Source of the DNA: Burkholderiales bacterium
GTDB lineage: Bacteria; Pseudomonadota; Gammaproteobacteria; Burkholderiales; Burkholderiaceae_C
Direction of reading: 5' to 3'
DNA: 44,369 nt
Assembly (NCBI GenBank): GCA_003963005.1
Contig: RXJW01000089.1
Coordinates: 1 to 44,369 of the forward strand
Positions 16,993-27,589 of this stretch are shown in pieces; within the stretch, counting starts at the first letter, position 1, and each line of letters begins with the position of its first letter. The notes beneath the pieces are model-generated. The model was given only the letters and a program-made list of their open reading frames with translations, was not told where the DNA came from and did not search any database. The position numbers and the translations under genes are program-made.

Positions 16993-18240
16993 ATGCAGCT
17001 CGGGCGAGGCCGACTGGCACAGCGGGGCGGCTTGATGCTCCTGGTGCTGGCGCTTGTCCTGGCCGGGCTGTTTCACTATCGGACCTCGACACCGACGGCC
17101 GAGCGGGGACCGATCGTCGTGGGGCTGATCCATGCCCTCAGCGGTCCGACGGCCCGCGGTGAGGCCTCGCAGATTGCCGCAGCCCGCCTCGCCGTGGAGG
17201 AGATCAATGCCGCAGGTGGCTTGCTCGGGCGTCGTGTGGAGTTGCGCGTCGAGGACTCCCGGGGCGATGGCCGTGCTGCCGCGGCGGCGGCCGAGCGCTT
17301 GATCACCGGCGAGCGGGTGGTGGCGCTGTTCGGCTGCGGTGCGCCCCAGTGCCGGCAGGCCGTCAGGCCGGTCGTGGAAGCCCATCGGCATCTGCTGTTC
17401 TACCCGGCGGCCTACGAAGGCCTGGAATCCTCGCCGCACATCGTCTACACCGGGCCGACGCCGAACCAGCAGGCGCTGCCGGCGGTTGACTGGGCGATGC
17501 GCGGCTTCGGGCGTCGGGTCTACGTGATCGGCACAGAGGGTGCCGCGGCGCGCCGCCTCGGCGCCTTGCTGGGCGACTTCATTCAGCTGCAGGGCGGCAA
17601 GCTGCTGGGCGAGCGCTACCTGCCGCCCGGGGGGCGCGATGTCGGCGCGATCATGGCTGACCTGATGATGCTGCAGCCCGAGCTGGTGGTCAGCACGGTG
17701 GCCGGTGACAGCAACGAGGCCTTGTTCGATGCGCTGGTGACTGCCGGGCTGACCGACTTGCCGCTCCTGTCCCTCGGCGCGGCCGAGCCCGAGATGCGGG
17801 CCTACGAGAAAGGGCGGCTGGACCGGCATTTCACCGCCTGGGGTTATCTGCAGTCGCTGCCGGGCGAGGCGAACACCTCGTTCATCGCCCGCCTTCGGCG
17901 AAGCCAGGGCGACGGTGTCGAGGCCAGCGACCCGGCGGTGTCGACGTATGTCGGCTTTCAGCTCTGGGCGGCTGCGGTGAGGGAAGTCGGCAGTGCTCGC
18001 ACCGACGCGGTCAATGCCAATGTCGTGCACCAGAGTGTGACCGCACCGCAGGGCTTCGCTGCCGTCGAGGGGCAGACGCGCCACCTCTGGCGCCAGCTCC
18101 ACATTGCCCAGGTCAAGCCGGGCGGCCAGCTTGCCGAGGTGTACCGACTGCCGCGCTACATCCGGCCGGAACCGTGGCCGACGTTCCGCTCGACCGAGCA
18201 CTGGACGGCGGTCATGTCGCGCGTGGGCGTGCAGCCGTGA
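16993..18240 (+). CDS. UrtA/FmdD-like periplasmic ligand-binding protein
   Basis: A 415-residue protein with an N-terminal hydrophobic segment (about 13-25) that could be an uncleaved anchor or signal peptide. The rest follows the type I periplasmic binding fold of urea/short-chain amide receptors: IVVGLIHALSGPTARGE, AVEEINAAGGLLGRRVEL, then LLFYPAAYEGLESSPHIVYT with TGPTPNQQ. No ABC permease or ATPase is nearby. Instead its stop codon overlaps the GTG start of the 1263-aa hybrid kinase (GTGA). This suggests it presents a ligand to that kinase, as TorT does for TorS or LuxP for LuxQ (inference). The ligand is unknown: urea, amides or branched-chain amino acid-like molecules are candidates from the family. 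Confidence 0.9.
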   Translation: MQLGRGRLAQRGGLMLLVLALVLAGLFHYRTSTPTAERGPIVVGLIHALSGPTARGEASQIAAARLAVEEINAAGGLLGRRVELRVEDSRGDGRAAAAAAERLITGERVVALFGCGAPQCRQAVRPVVEAHRHLLFYPAAYEGLESSPHIVYTGPTPNQQALPAVDWAMRGFGRRVYVIGTEGAAARRLGALLGDFIQLQGGKLLGERYLPPGGRDVGAIMADLMMLQPELVVSTVAGDSNEALFDALVTAGLTDLPLLSLGAAEPEMRAYEKGRLDRHFTAWGYLQSLPGEANTSFIARLRRSQGDGVEASDPAVSTYVGFQLWAAAVREVGSARTDAVNANVVHQSVTAPQGFAAVEGQTRHLWRQLHIAQVKPGGQLAEVYRLPRYIRPEPWPTFRSTEHWTAVMSRVGVQP

Positions 18241-21200
18241 TCGAGCCCCTGCTGCCAGCTGAATCCGCGCGCCCGGCGTGGCGTGTCGGCCCGGCGCTGC
18301 TGCTGGGGCTGGTGCTGGTGTCGATGTTGCCGCTCGGCCTGGTCGGCTGGTGGCAGCTCGACAGCTTCGAGCAGCGGTTGCACGACACGGTCACCGATGG
18401 CTTGGTGCTGCTGTCGCGCAAGAAGGTGCATGAAGTCAGCGAGTACCTGTCCGACGTTGCCGAGGACGGCCGGATGGTTGCTCAGGCGGGCAACACGGGT
18501 GAAGTGCTGGCGCAGCACGCCGATGCCCAGGCCACCCGGGTCTCAGCCGCCAGTCGCGCTTTCTTCGAGCGGCTCTATGACACCGGCCAGTACGTCAACC
18601 TGATGTTGGCGCAGCCGGATGGGCGGATCAGTTTTTCCATGCGTCCGGTCGCGGGGGCCACCCCCGCCCTGGCGCGGCTGGACGGCGGCGCGCTGGCCGG
18701 CACCGAACTGTTGGACGCGCACCAGCGGGCCCTCCGTCAACTGGATGCGCAGCTCACGTCGGTCCAGCGTCTGCAGGGCGAGGACCAGCCGACGCTGTTC
18801 TTCGTGCAGCCTGTGGTGGTCAGTGAGCAGGTGCTCGGCTCGGTCATCCTTCAGCTGAACCTGGACCGCCTGCTGCGCGTGGCGACCGAGCAGTCGGGGC
18901 TGGCCGTCGCGGGCGAGACGGTGCTGGTGCGGCGCGAAGGCGGCCGGGCGGTGTTTCTCAACCCGCTGCGTCGCGCACCCATCGCCAGCCTGAACGGGCA
19001 AATGGACCTGGCCTCGCCCCAACTGCCTCCCGCATTGCGCGCGCTGCGCGGCGAGAGTGGCAGCGGCTTGCAGCGCGACTACGCGGGTGTGGAGGTGGTG
19101 TCGTCCTGGCGCTACCTGCCGGCGCTGGACTGGGGCATGGCCATCAACCTCGATGCCTCGGAGGCTTTCGCCCAGGCCCGGCTGTTGCGAGAGCGCCTGT
19201 TCCTCGCGCTGGGCGTGGCACTCCTGGTGTCCCTCGCCCTGGGTCTGCTGCTCAGGCGGCGCATCGTGGAGCCGGTGGAACTGGTGAGTGCGGCGGTGGC
19301 GCGCATTGCCGGCGGCAAACTCGACGAGCGTGCGCCGGTGGGGGGCTTTGCTGAGTTCCGCGAACTGGCACGCGCCTTCAACCACATGACCGAGCAACTC
19401 GTCGTCGAGCGCCAATTGCTGGAGGCGCGGGTGGAGCAGCGCACGCGAGACCTGAACGACAGCGAGCGGCGCTTTCGCGGCGTTTTCGAGCGCGCCCAGG
19501 TGGGCATTGCGCTGTGCGATGCGCAGGGCGTGATCCTCGACGTGAACCAGGCGCTCACGGCGATGCTGAGCCGCGAGGCAGGAGAACTGCGTGGCGCGAA
19601 GCTGGCGGACCTGCCTGACTTCCGGCCCGGGCGTGTGCTCGGCGGAGAGCTCACGCGGCTGGGCCACGCACGTGTCGAGCATGTGCGCTTCGAGCGCGGC
19701 TTCGCACTGCCGGGCGGTGGCGAACTCTTCGTCGACGGCAGCGCCAGTGCCATCCGCGACCGGCGCGGGCGCCTGGTCAACGTCGTGCAGATGCTGATCG
19801 ACGTGACCGAGCGCCACCGCGCCGAGGTGGAACTGGTGCGGGCGCGCCTGGCCGCCGAGGCAGCCAGCCAGGCCAAGAGCGACTTCCTGGCTAACATGAG
19901 CCATGAGATCCGCACGCCGATGAACGGCGCGCTGGGCATGCTCAACCTGCTGCTGCGCACGGAGCTGACGCCGCGCCAGCTCGACTACGCCAGCAAGGCC
20001 CGCACAGCGGCGCAGGCGCTGCTGGGGGTCATCAACGATGTGCTCGACTTCTCCAAGGTCGAGGCCGGCAAGATGGACCTGGATCTGCACCGCTTCGAGC
20101 TCAGCGAGTTCATGCGGGAGTTGGCCGTGATCATGTCGGCCAACGTGGGCAGCAAGGACATCGAGGTGCTGTTCCGGCTGGATCCGCGTTTGCCACCCGC
20201 TCTGGTGGGTGATGCGACACGCCTGCGCCAGGTCTTGCTGAACCTCGCCGGCAATGCCCTGAAGTTCACCGAACGCGGGGAGGTGGTGCTTGCGCTGACG
20301 CTGCTGGGTGAGGAGGGGGCAGAGCCGCACCGGCGCGCGCGGCTGCGCTTCGAGGTCAGCGACACGGGCATCGGCATCCCGGCTGACAAGCTCGAGCACA
20401 TCTTTGTCGGCTTCAGCCAGGCTGAGCAGAGCACCTCGCGCCGCTACGGGGGCACCGGGCTGGGCCTGGCCATCAGCCGCCGGCTCGTCGGCCTGATGGG
20501 CGGCACGCTGGGCGTGGACAGCCGGGTGGGGGTCGGAAGTCGCTTCCACTTCGATCTGGCCCTGGAGATCGCACCCGCCGGCCGCGGTGAGGACGACCCC
20601 ACACCGCGCGACTTGAAGGTCCTGATCGTCGACGACAACCCGATGGCGCGTGAGGTGCTGCAGGGCATTGGCAGCAGCCTGGGTTGGGACTGCGACATGG
20701 CCGCCAGTGGCGAACAAGCGCTCGCGCTGGTCCATGAGGCCGCCAGCCGGGGGGAACCGCACTACGACCTGATCCTGATGGACTGGCGGATGCCCGGCCT
20801 GGACGGATGGGAGACCTCCCGCCGCATCCGCGAAAGCCATGAATCCGACGCGCCGGTCATCATCATGGTCACCGCGCACGGTCGCGAGCTGCTGGCCGAA
20901 CGCAGTGAGCAGGAGATCCAGAGCCTGGGCGGCTACCTCGTCAAGCCGGTCACCGCGTCCATGCTGCACGACGCGGTGGCCGAGGCCACCGGCGGGCGGT
21001 CGGCGGCGGGAGGGCGTGATGCCTCCGGTGAACAGCGCCTGCTCGGCATGCGGCTGCTGGTCGTGGAGGACAACGGCTTCAACCAGCAGGTGGCGCAGGA
21101 ACTCCTCGAAGGCGAGGGCGCCGTCGTCACCGTCGCCGGTGGCGGTGTGGAGGGCGTGCATCTCGCGCTGGTCACCGAGCCCGCCTTCGACGCCATCCTG

Positions 21201-22028
21201 ATGGACCTGCAGATGCCCGACATCGACGGCTTCGAGGCCACACAGCGCATCCTGGCCCGCCGGCCCGGCAGCCTGGTGATCGCGATGACGGCCAACGCGA
21301 TGGACTCGGACCGGCAGGCCTGCCTGGCCGCGGGCATGCGGGATCACGTCGCCAAGCCGGTGGACCTGGAGCAACTGGTCGCATCGCTGCGGCGCTACGT
21401 CGGGCCCGTGGACACGCGCCCCGGCGACACGGTGCCGCCGGACAGCGACGCGGCACCGCCGGTGCTGGATGCCGCCACGGCGCTCAAGCGGCTGGGCGGG
21501 CGGCAGGCGCTGTACGACCGGCTGGTGAAGTCCTTCATCGCGGACGCCCCGGCGGAACTGGATGCGCTGTCGCGGCATCTCGCGCAGGGCCATCTGGGGG
21601 ACGCAGCGCGCGTGCTGCACACGGTGCGGGGCCTGGCGGGTTCGGTGGGGGGCAGTGCGCTCGCGGTCGCGGCGGGCGCGCAGGAGCGACTGCTGCAGCG
21701 AGGGGCTGCGCAGGTCGACATGGCAGGTTTGCGGGCTGCCATGCAGCGCACGCTTGCGGCGCTGGGCGAGCTGGCCGCCGCGGCGCCCGAGGCCCCGGCG
21801 CCCGCGAGCGGCGAGCCGGCCGATCCGCTGACGCTGCTGCGTCAGCTTCGCGTGCTGCTGGCCGAGCGCAACATGCGGTCGGTGACTGCTGCCGAGCAGT
21901 TGGCCGGTTCGGGTTGGCAAGGCGGCGGTGAAGAGCTGGCCGCGCTGGTCACGGCCGTGACGCAGCTGGATTTCACCCGCGCACTCAAGGCCTGCGACGA
22001 ACTGCTGGATCGGCTCGGTCGCTCCTGA
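18237..22028 (+). CDS. Large hybrid histidine kinase (sensor-HAMP-PAS-HisKA-ATPase-REC-REC-HPt)
   Basis: A 1263-residue relay kinase. The first membrane span (about 17-39), a periplasmic sensor of about 280 residues (Cache-like by general look), second span (320-342), HAMP, a helix and a PAS domain (about 415-535) precede HisKA His556 in [13 protein letters not shown]. The ATPase motifs are intact ([24 protein letters not shown]). Receiver 1 has Asp799/Asp800 and Asp849; receiver 2 has Glu944/Asp945 and Asp990. The HPt His1128 is in [15 protein letters not shown] short C-terminal module with QLDFTRAL matches the tails of the two minus-strand hybrid kinases. It starts at GTG, overlapping the binding-protein stop. 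Every relay step from His to Asp to His is present in one chain. Confidence 0.93.
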   Translation: MIEPLLPAESARPAWRVGPALLLGLVLVSMLPLGLVGWWQLDSFEQRLHDTVTDGLVLLSRKKVHEVSEYLSDVAEDGRMVAQAGNTGEVLAQHADAQATRVSAASRAFFERLYDTGQYVNLMLAQPDGRISFSMRPVAGATPALARLDGGALAGTELLDAHQRALRQLDAQLTSVQRLQGEDQPTLFFVQPVVVSEQVLGSVILQLNLDRLLRVATEQSGLAVAGETVLVRREGGRAVFLNPLRRAPIASLNGQMDLASPQLPPALRALRGESGSGLQRDYAGVEVVSSWRYLPALDWGMAINLDASEAFAQARLLRERLFLALGVALLVSLALGLLLRRRIVEPVELVSAAVARIAGGKLDERAPVGGFAEFRELARAFNHMTEQLVVERQLLEARVEQRTRDLNDSERRFRGVFERAQVGIALCDAQGVILDVNQALTAMLSREAGELRGAKLADLPDFRPGRVLGGELTRLGHARVEHVRFERGFALPGGGELFVDGSASAIRDRRGRLVNVVQMLIDVTERHRAEVELVRARLAAEAASQAKSDFLANMSHEIRTPMNGALGMLNLLLRTELTPRQLDYASKARTAAQALLGVINDVLDFSKVEAGKMDLDLHRFELSEFMRELAVIMSANVGSKDIEVLFRLDPRLPPALVGDATRLRQVLLNLAGNALKFTERGEVVLALTLLGEEGAEPHRRARLRFEVSDTGIGIPADKLEHIFVGFSQAEQSTSRRYGGTGLGLAISRRLVGLMGGTLGVDSRVGVGSRFHFDLALEIAPAGRGEDDPTPRDLKVLIVDDNPMAREVLQGIGSSLGWDCDMAASGEQALALVHEAASRGEPHYDLILMDWRMPGLDGWETSRRIRESHESDAPVIIMVTAHGRELLAERSEQEIQSLGGYLVKPVTASMLHDAVAEATGGRSAAGGRDASGEQRLLGMRLLVVEDNGFNQQVAQELLEGEGAVVTVAGGGVEGVHLALVTEPAFDAILMDLQMPDIDGFEATQRILARRPGSLVIAMTANAMDSDRQACLAAGMRDHVAKPVDLEQLVASLRRYVGPVDTRPGDTVPPDSDAAPPVLDAATALKRLGGRQALYDRLVKSFIADAPAELDALSRHLAQGHLGDAARVLHTVRGLAGSVGGSALAVAAGAQERLLQRGAAQVDMAGLRAAMQRTLAALGELAAAAPEAPAPASGEPADPLTLLRQLRVLLAERNMRSVTAAEQLAGSGWQGGGEELAALVTAVTQLDFTRALKACDELLDRLGRS

Positions 22029-22092
22029 TCGACAAAGGCCGCCAACTTGGCGGGTCTCGCCGGCCGGCTTCGCCAAGGCGGCTGCGGCTGCG

Positions 22093-22114
22093 TACAATGA
22101 GAATCATTCTCAAC
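22093..22114 (+). promoter_or_regulatory. Fur box overlapping the feoA -10 region
   Basis: TGAGAATCATTCTCA (22098-22112) is a perfect 7-1-7 inverted repeat matching the core of the Fur consensus. A TACAAT hexamer, one mismatch from TATAAT, lies at 22093-22098 and shares its last base with the repeat. A weak -35 (TTCGCC at 22069-22074) is 18 bases upstream. Fur with iron would thus block RNA polymerase. The feoA ATG is 24 bases downstream of the repeat. Confidence 0.88.
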
Positions 22115-22136
22115 AATTGACCACCGTCGCCACGCC

Positions 22137-22397
22137 ATGTCCGAGAAGCTGTCCACCAGCCTCGCTGCCGCCCCCGCGGGGCAGCCGCTGACCGTCGAGC
22201 AAGTCAGCGCGCCGCAGCATTCGCCGGAATGGGCCGGGTGGCTGGCCGACCTGGGCTTCCTGCCGGGCGAGGCGGTCCGCGTGCTGCGGCGCGGTGCGCA
22301 ACGCACCGGCAACCTGGTCGTGCGGGTGGGCCAGTCGACGTTCGCACTGCGCCACGCCGAGGCCGAATGCATCGCCGTGACGCCGCGCCATGTCTGA
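22137..22397 (+). CDS. feoA: Ferrous iron transport protein A
   Basis: An 86-residue SH3-like cytoplasmic protein that assists FeoB in Fe2+ uptake. The sequence has the FeoA landmarks ADLGFLPGEAVRVLRRG and VRVGQSTFALRHAEAECIAV. It has a somewhat extended N-terminus (about 15 residues) before the domain begins. It overlaps feoB by 8 bases and is controlled by the Fur box just upstream. Confidence 0.95.
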   Translation: MSEKLSTSLAAAPAGQPLTVEQVSAPQHSPEWAGWLADLGFLPGEAVRVLRRGAQRTGNLVVRVGQSTFALRHAEAECIAVTPRHV

Positions 22398-24282
22398 CGC
22401 GCGGCACGCGAAGGGCGCCGTCATTCATGTCCACCGCGGCGGCAAGCTGGTGGCGCTGGTAGGCAACCCGAACTGCGGCAAGACGGCGCTTTTCAACGGC
22501 CTGACCGGCAGCCACCAGAAGGTGGCCAACTATGCCGGCGTGACGGTCGAGCGCAAGGAAGGCCGGCTGCTCACGCCAGCCGGCAAGGCCCTGCGCCTGC
22601 TGGACCTGCCCGGCACGTACAGCCTGCACCCTCGCTCGCCTGACGAACGCGTGACCTGTGACGTGCTGGCCGGCCGTGCCCGGGGCGAGAAGCGGCCGGA
22701 CCTCGTCGTCTGCGTGCTGGATGCCACCAACCTGCGGCGCAATCTGCGGCTGCTGTTGGCGGTGCGCCGCATGGGGCTGCCGATGGTCGTGGCGCTCAAC
22801 ATGGCTGACCTTGCCGCGCGCCGCGGCCTGAAGATCGACGCGGCGGCTCTCAGCGCCCAGCTTGGCCTGCCTGTGGTGCGGACGGTGGCCATCCACAAGG
22901 AAGGCCTGGACGAACTGCGCGGTCTGCTGGACCGGCCCGAGGTCTGGCAGGGTGCGCCGCTGCCGGAATCGACCGAGCCGCCGTTGGACGATCACGTCGT
23001 GGTCAAGACGATGCTGCAGGCGCTGCAGCTGGATCAGGATCTGCCCACGTTGCCCAGCGACCGCGTGGACCGGGTGCTGCTTCATCCCGTCGCCGGTACG
23101 CTCATCCTGGCGGTGCTGCTGTTCTTGCTGTTCCAGGCGGTGTTCTCGTGGGCCGAGCCGCCGAAGGACCTGATCGAGGCGGGCATGAAGACCCTGGGCG
23201 ACCGGGTGGGCGCGAGCTTGCCGGAAGGCTGGCTGCACAGCCTCATCGTAGACGGCGTCATTGCCGGCGCCGGCAGCGTGCTGGCCTTCCTGCCCCAGAT
23301 CCTGATCCTGTTCTTCTTCATCCTCGTGCTGGAGGAGTCAGGCTACCTGCCGCGTGCGGCGCTGCTGCTGGACCGCTTGATGGGCAGCGTCGGCCTGTCG
23401 GGCCGCAGCTTCATCCCGCTGCTGTCCAGCTTTGCCTGTGCGATCCCTGGCATCATGGCCACGCGCTCGATCTCCAACCCGCGGGACCGGCTCGTCACCA
23501 TCCTGATCGCGCCGCTGATGACCTGCTCGGCACGGCTGCCCGTGTACGCACTGCTGATCGGCGCCTTCATCCCGCAGCGCGAGGTGGGGGGCCTGCAGTT
23601 GCAGGGCCTGGTGCTGTTCGGCCTGTACGTGGCGGGCATCCTCGGCGCGCTGGCCGTGGCCTGGGTGCTGAAGCGCTTCACGAGCTCGGGCCGCGTCGTG
23701 CGCCCGCTGATGATGGAGCTGCCGAGCTACCACTGGCCGCATCCTCGGTCGATCGCCATCGGCCTGTGGCAGCGCGCCGTGATCTTCGTCAAGCGCGTGG
23801 GCGGCATCATCATGGTGCTGACGATCGCGCTGTGGTTCCTGGCGAGCTTCCCGGCGCCGCCCGCAGGGGCGACGGGTGCGCCCATCCAGTACAGCGTGGC
23901 GGGCTGGCTCGGTGCGGGTCTGGCCAAGGTCTTCGAGCCGATCGGATTCAACTGGCAGATCAGCCTGGCCCTGGTGCCGGGGCTGGCAGCCCGCGAGGTG
24001 GCGATCAGCGCCCTGGGCACCGTGTACGCGCTGTCGGCCACGGGCGACGAGGCGGCACAGGCCCTGGCACCGCTGATCGCGCAGAGCTGGAGCCTGGCGA
24101 CTGCGCTGTCGCTGCTGGCCTGGTACGTGTTTGCGCCGCAGTGCATCGCGACGCTGGCCGCCGTCAAGCGCGAGACCGGCGGCTACAAGCTGCCGCTGAT
24201 CATGACGGCCTATCTGTTCGGCCTGGCCTACCTGGCATCGTTCGTCACCTACCGCGTCGCCTTGATGCTCGGCGCCGGCTGA
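22390..24282 (+). CDS. feoB: Ferrous iron transporter FeoB
   Basis: The inner membrane Fe2+ transporter with an N-terminal GTPase. G1 GNPNCGKT at residues 25-32, G3 DLPG near 72-75 and G4 NMAD near 137-140 are intact, followed by the helical spacer and membrane core with the two Gate segments (SGRSFIPLLSSFACAIPGIMA and VPGLAAREVAISALGTVYALS). At 630 residues it is shorter than the 773 of E. coli FeoB. The difference lies mostly in short loops and the C-terminus. No FeoC follows; a cyclophilin gene converges 10 bases after the stop. The start overlaps the feoA end by 8 bases, giving tight coupling. Confidence 0.96.
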   Translation: MSDARHAKGAVIHVHRGGKLVALVGNPNCGKTALFNGLTGSHQKVANYAGVTVERKEGRLLTPAGKALRLLDLPGTYSLHPRSPDERVTCDVLAGRARGEKRPDLVVCVLDATNLRRNLRLLLAVRRMGLPMVVALNMADLAARRGLKIDAAALSAQLGLPVVRTVAIHKEGLDELRGLLDRPEVWQGAPLPESTEPPLDDHVVVKTMLQALQLDQDLPTLPSDRVDRVLLHPVAGTLILAVLLFLLFQAVFSWAEPPKDLIEAGMKTLGDRVGASLPEGWLHSLIVDGVIAGAGSVLAFLPQILILFFFILVLEESGYLPRAALLLDRLMGSVGLSGRSFIPLLSSFACAIPGIMATRSISNPRDRLVTILIAPLMTCSARLPVYALLIGAFIPQREVGGLQLQGLVLFGLYVAGILGALAVAWVLKRFTSSGRVVRPLMMELPSYHWPHPRSIAIGLWQRAVIFVKRVGGIIMVLTIALWFLASFPAPPAGATGAPIQYSVAGWLGAGLAKVFEPIGFNWQISLALVPGLAAREVAISALGTVYALSATGDEAAQALAPLIAQSWSLATALSLLAWYVFAPQCIATLAAVKRETGGYKLPLIMTAYLFGLAYLASFVTYRVALMLGAG

Positions 24283-24292
24283 GCGGCGTCGC

Positions 24293-25234
24293 TCAGGGCG
24301 CCGGGCGGGTCGGCACGCTCGCGCCGCACAGGTCGATGCGCCCGGCGCTGTGCACGAACCAACCGCTGCGGAAGCGCCGCGCGTCGAGCAACTGCGCCCA
24401 GGTGGCGGAATCGGTGCGCAGCACCTGCAGCGCAGGGCGCTCGGCCGCAGGCACGTCGGCCAGCAGGCGGATGCGCTGGATGCCGGTGCGTTGCTCCGGC
24501 TTGTCATAGAAGCCCATCGCGGCCGTGCCGCGCGGCAGGGCCGACAGCAGCTCGATGCCCTTGATCACACGGCCGACGACCGTGATGTTCAGGTCCAGCC
24601 CTCGCGGCGCATGGCCGATGACGGCGTACAGCTCGGTGCCGTTGCTCGAGTCCACGGCATCACCGCGGCCCGCACCCACCATGCCGTAGCAGTGCGCGAG
24701 CCAGGCCTTGCCGGTCTTGGGGTCGGCGGCGACGGGGAAGCCTTCGGCAAAGCCCGTGCGCGGCGCCCAGCCGTCGGCGTCGGGCAGCTTGGCAAAGCCG
24801 GCTTCCCTGCCGATGCGGTCGATCGGCACCGAGAACTCGGCCGGCAGCTGCGCGCTGGCGCCCGCAGGCAGCGGCCGCGCCTTGGCCGCGTCCTCGCCGT
24901 CGGCATCGCCCCACTGCGTCACGAAGTTGTCCTGCACACGCAGAATGGCCAGGCCATCCCAGTAGCCGCCGCGGGCCAGGGCCCGGATGTTGGCCACATG
25001 GGCCGGCGCGAACCGCGGTGCCAGCTCGATCACCACCTGGCCCGACGCCAGGTCCATCAGCAGCGTGTTGTCGGGGCTCAGGGCACGCCAATCGCTGGCC
25101 GGGGAGGCGGCCAGGATCTCCTGCGCCGTCTTCTTGGGCAGCGGCGCCGCGGCAGGCTTGGCGGGAGACTTCGGCGCGGCGACCGCGGAGCCGAGCGCGG
25201 CGGTCAGCAAAAGGGCAAGGAGGGTTTGCTTCAT
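24293..25234 (-). CDS. Secreted cyclophilin-type peptidyl-prolyl isomerase
   Basis: A 313-residue protein with signal peptide [20 protein letters not shown], so probably periplasmic. The cyclophilin fold is seen in [42 protein letters not shown] and later MVGAGRGD with [16 protein letters not shown]. It is longer than a minimal cyclophilin: an insertion around residues 110-165 and about 60 extra residues at the C-terminus containing one Cys (LCGASV). The catalytic Arg is likely that of ILRVQDNFV. It would aid folding of exported proteins. It converges with feoB and lies 51 bases after the 323-aa gene. Confidence 0.9.
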   Translation of the reverse strand: MKQTLLALLLTAALGSAVAAPKSPAKPAAAPLPKKTAQEILAASPASDWRALSPDNTLLMDLASGQVVIELAPRFAPAHVANIRALARGGYWDGLAILRVQDNFVTQWGDADGEDAAKARPLPAGASAQLPAEFSVPIDRIGREAGFAKLPDADGWAPRTGFAEGFPVAADPKTGKAWLAHCYGMVGAGRGDAVDSSNGTELYAVIGHAPRGLDLNITVVGRVIKGIELLSALPRGTAAMGFYDKPEQRTGIQRIRLLADVPAAERPALQVLRTDSATWAQLLDARRFRSGWFVHSAGRIDLCGASVPTRPAP

Positions 25235-25285
25235 GGCTGCGCAGCTTAAGGCCTTGCCGCAGGCGCGCCGGCCGGGCGCGGCCGT

Positions 25286-26257
25286 TCAGACCAGGCGCGG
25301 GCCTTCGTCGGAGATGCGGTAGCGCTGGGGCGGCAAGCTGCAGCTCACCTCCCCGAAGAGGCCGCCCGTGAAGGTGATCGCCGCGCCGTTGGCGAATTGC
25401 AGGGTGAGCTGGTTGGGCGCCTGCCAGGTGGCCGAGGTGATCTTCAGCCCCGCCGGCCAGCGCTGGACCTCGGCCAGCCCACGTTTCGCACCTTGCTCGT
25501 CCTGCCGGGCGGCAGCGGCGAGCTGCTTCTCCAGCGCGGCCAGCTCCCGTCGGCCGTCGGCCGTGTCTGCCACCGGCAGCAGCCGGGCCTGGCGCGTGCG
25601 CAGCGCGCTGTGGCGGTTGTTGGCATGCACCGTGCCGTCCTCCGCGCGAACCTGCCAAGCAGCGCCGGCCACGACCGGCCCCGCGGCCACGCTGACGCTG
25701 AGGTGGGACATCAACATCGACCCGAAGGCCTGCACCTCCCGCCCGGCCAGCGCGGCCAGCGCGGCGCTGAACCGGGCCTCCACACCGCCTTCGGCGAGCG
25801 CTGCAGCGGTGGCGGCCTCATGCGCCTGCTCGCGCTGGCGATGGTCGTCGGCAGTGCTGACGGTCTCGCGGGCCCAGCGCCAGGCCGCATCGGGCGGGAT
25901 GAGCGGTTCGTCTTCCTCCGAGATGCATCCCGACGCGGAGACCGCCAGCGCGGCCGCGAAGCAGACCGCGCACTGCAGCGAGTCCCAGCCCCGGCTGGTG
26001 ATGGCCACCGCCACGTTGCAGCCTGCCTGACCGACCGCAGCCGCCGCTGCGGCGTCCCGCTTGGAGAGCTTCGACAGCTCGACCTCGCAGCCGGACGCCG
26101 CCTCACGCCAGGTCATGGGCAGCCAGCCTTGTGCCTGGGCCCAGGCGCTGCCCGTCTCGATGACGGCCGGCAGCCGTTCGCGCGCCAGCAGGTCATTGAG
26201 GTCCGCCGCGGTTGGCAGCGCGTCGCGGCTCGCGAGGACGAGAAAGGTGTAGGCCAT
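25286..26257 (-). CDS. Unrecognised 323-aa protein
   Basis: I do not recognise a characterised family. No signal peptide or definite membrane span is seen. Residues 1-135 look like one compact domain (start [20 protein letters not shown]) with four cysteines in the 80-110 region, including QCAVC and SGC, and a stretch of small hydrophobic residues ([14 protein letters not shown]). The segment RWARETV leads into a Glu/Ala-rich helix, followed by a C-terminal beta-rich domain ([21 protein letters not shown]). The N-terminal part resembles uncharacterised proteobacterial proteins. It lies between a cyclophilin and a TauE transporter on the same strand with gaps of 51 and 29 bases, giving no functional hint. 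Confidence 0.75.
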   Translation of the reverse strand: MAYTFLVLASRDALPTAADLNDLLARERLPAVIETGSAWAQAQGWLPMTWREAASGCEVELSKLSKRDAAAAAAVGQAGCNVAVAITSRGWDSLQCAVCFAAALAVSASGCISEEDEPLIPPDAAWRWARETVSTADDHRQREQAHEAATAAALAEGGVEARFSAALAALAGREVQAFGSMLMSHLSVSVAAGPVVAGAAWQVRAEDGTVHANNRHSALRTRQARLLPVADTADGRRELAALEKQLAAAARQDEQGAKRGLAEVQRWPAGLKITSATWQAPNQLTLQFANGAAITFTGGLFGEVSCSLPPQRYRISDEGPRLV

Positions 26258-26286
26258 GGTGTCAGTCGGTTCAGGCAGTCAGCGTC

Positions 26287-27095
26287 TCAGAGCTGGCTCA
26301 GCCCCTTCCAGCACATGTAGGCCGCCAGCAGGAAGAGCAGGCTGGCAAAGGCCTTCTTGAGTTGGGCGACGTTCATCGCGTGGGCCGTGCGTGCGCCCAG
26401 GGGTGCCATCGTCACGCTGGCTGCGGCGATCACGGCGAGCGCCGGCAGGTACAGGTAGCCGAAGCCGCCGTCCAGGCCCGATTCGACGCCCCAGCCGCCG
26501 ATGACATAGCCCAGCGTGTTCGCCAAGGCGATCGGGAAGCCGAGGGCGGCACTGGTTGCCACGGCCAGATGGACGGGCACGTTGCACCAGACCATGAAGG
26601 GCACGCTGACGAAGCCCCCGCCCGCTCCGACGAGCCCCGACAGCAGGCCGATGACCGCACCCGCCCCGAATTGGCCGACCGGGCCGGGCATCTGCCGGCT
26701 GGGGGCGGGCCGCTTGTTGCGCAGCATCTGCCAGCCCGAAAAGCTGACGAAGGCCGCAAAGAAGAGTGCCAGCCAGGCGCCCTTGAGCACGGCGAAAAGC
26801 CCGGCACCGGACATCAGCCCGCCGAGCAGGATGCCCGGCGTCAGACCTTGCACGAGGTCCCATCGCACGGCACCGCGCTGGTGATGGGCCTTCACGCTGG
26901 ACAAGGACGTGAACACGATGGTCGCCATGGAGGTGGCGATCGCCATCTTCACGGTCAGGCCTTCTGGAACGCCGCGCTGGCTGAGGATGAAGGTCAGGAA
27001 GGGCACGAGCAGCATGCCGCCCCCGATGCCCAGCAGGCCCGCCAGGAAGCCGGCAGCCAGGCCCAGTGCCAGCAATTCGGCAATGAGCGAGACGC

Positions 27096-27099
<4 letters not shown>
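26287..27099 (-). CDS. TauE/SafE-family sulfite/organoanion exporter-type membrane protein
   Basis: A 270-residue protein with about eight membrane segments and the twin glycine-rich repeats of the family: GFLAGLLGIGGGMLLVPFL near the N-terminus and GLLSGLVGAGGGFVSVPFM in the second half. Family members move sulfite, sulfonates or related anions, but many are uncharacterised. The ATG at 27099 overlaps the stop of the EVE-domain gene (ATGA), so the longer frame to 27129 is rejected. No sulfur gene is adjacent except the distant isc operon. Confidence 0.9.
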
Positions 27100-27551
<452 letters not shown>

Positions 27552-27589
27552 CGGCTGATGCTAAGGGAGGAAATCAGGGAGGGAAGGGT

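Noticed and set aside
18543..22097. 1184-codon open frame on the minus strand
   Set aside because: It is antisense to the 1263-aa kinase. The open frame is a product of high GC content, and its translation (rich in His, Gln, Arg and Ala) matches no family.
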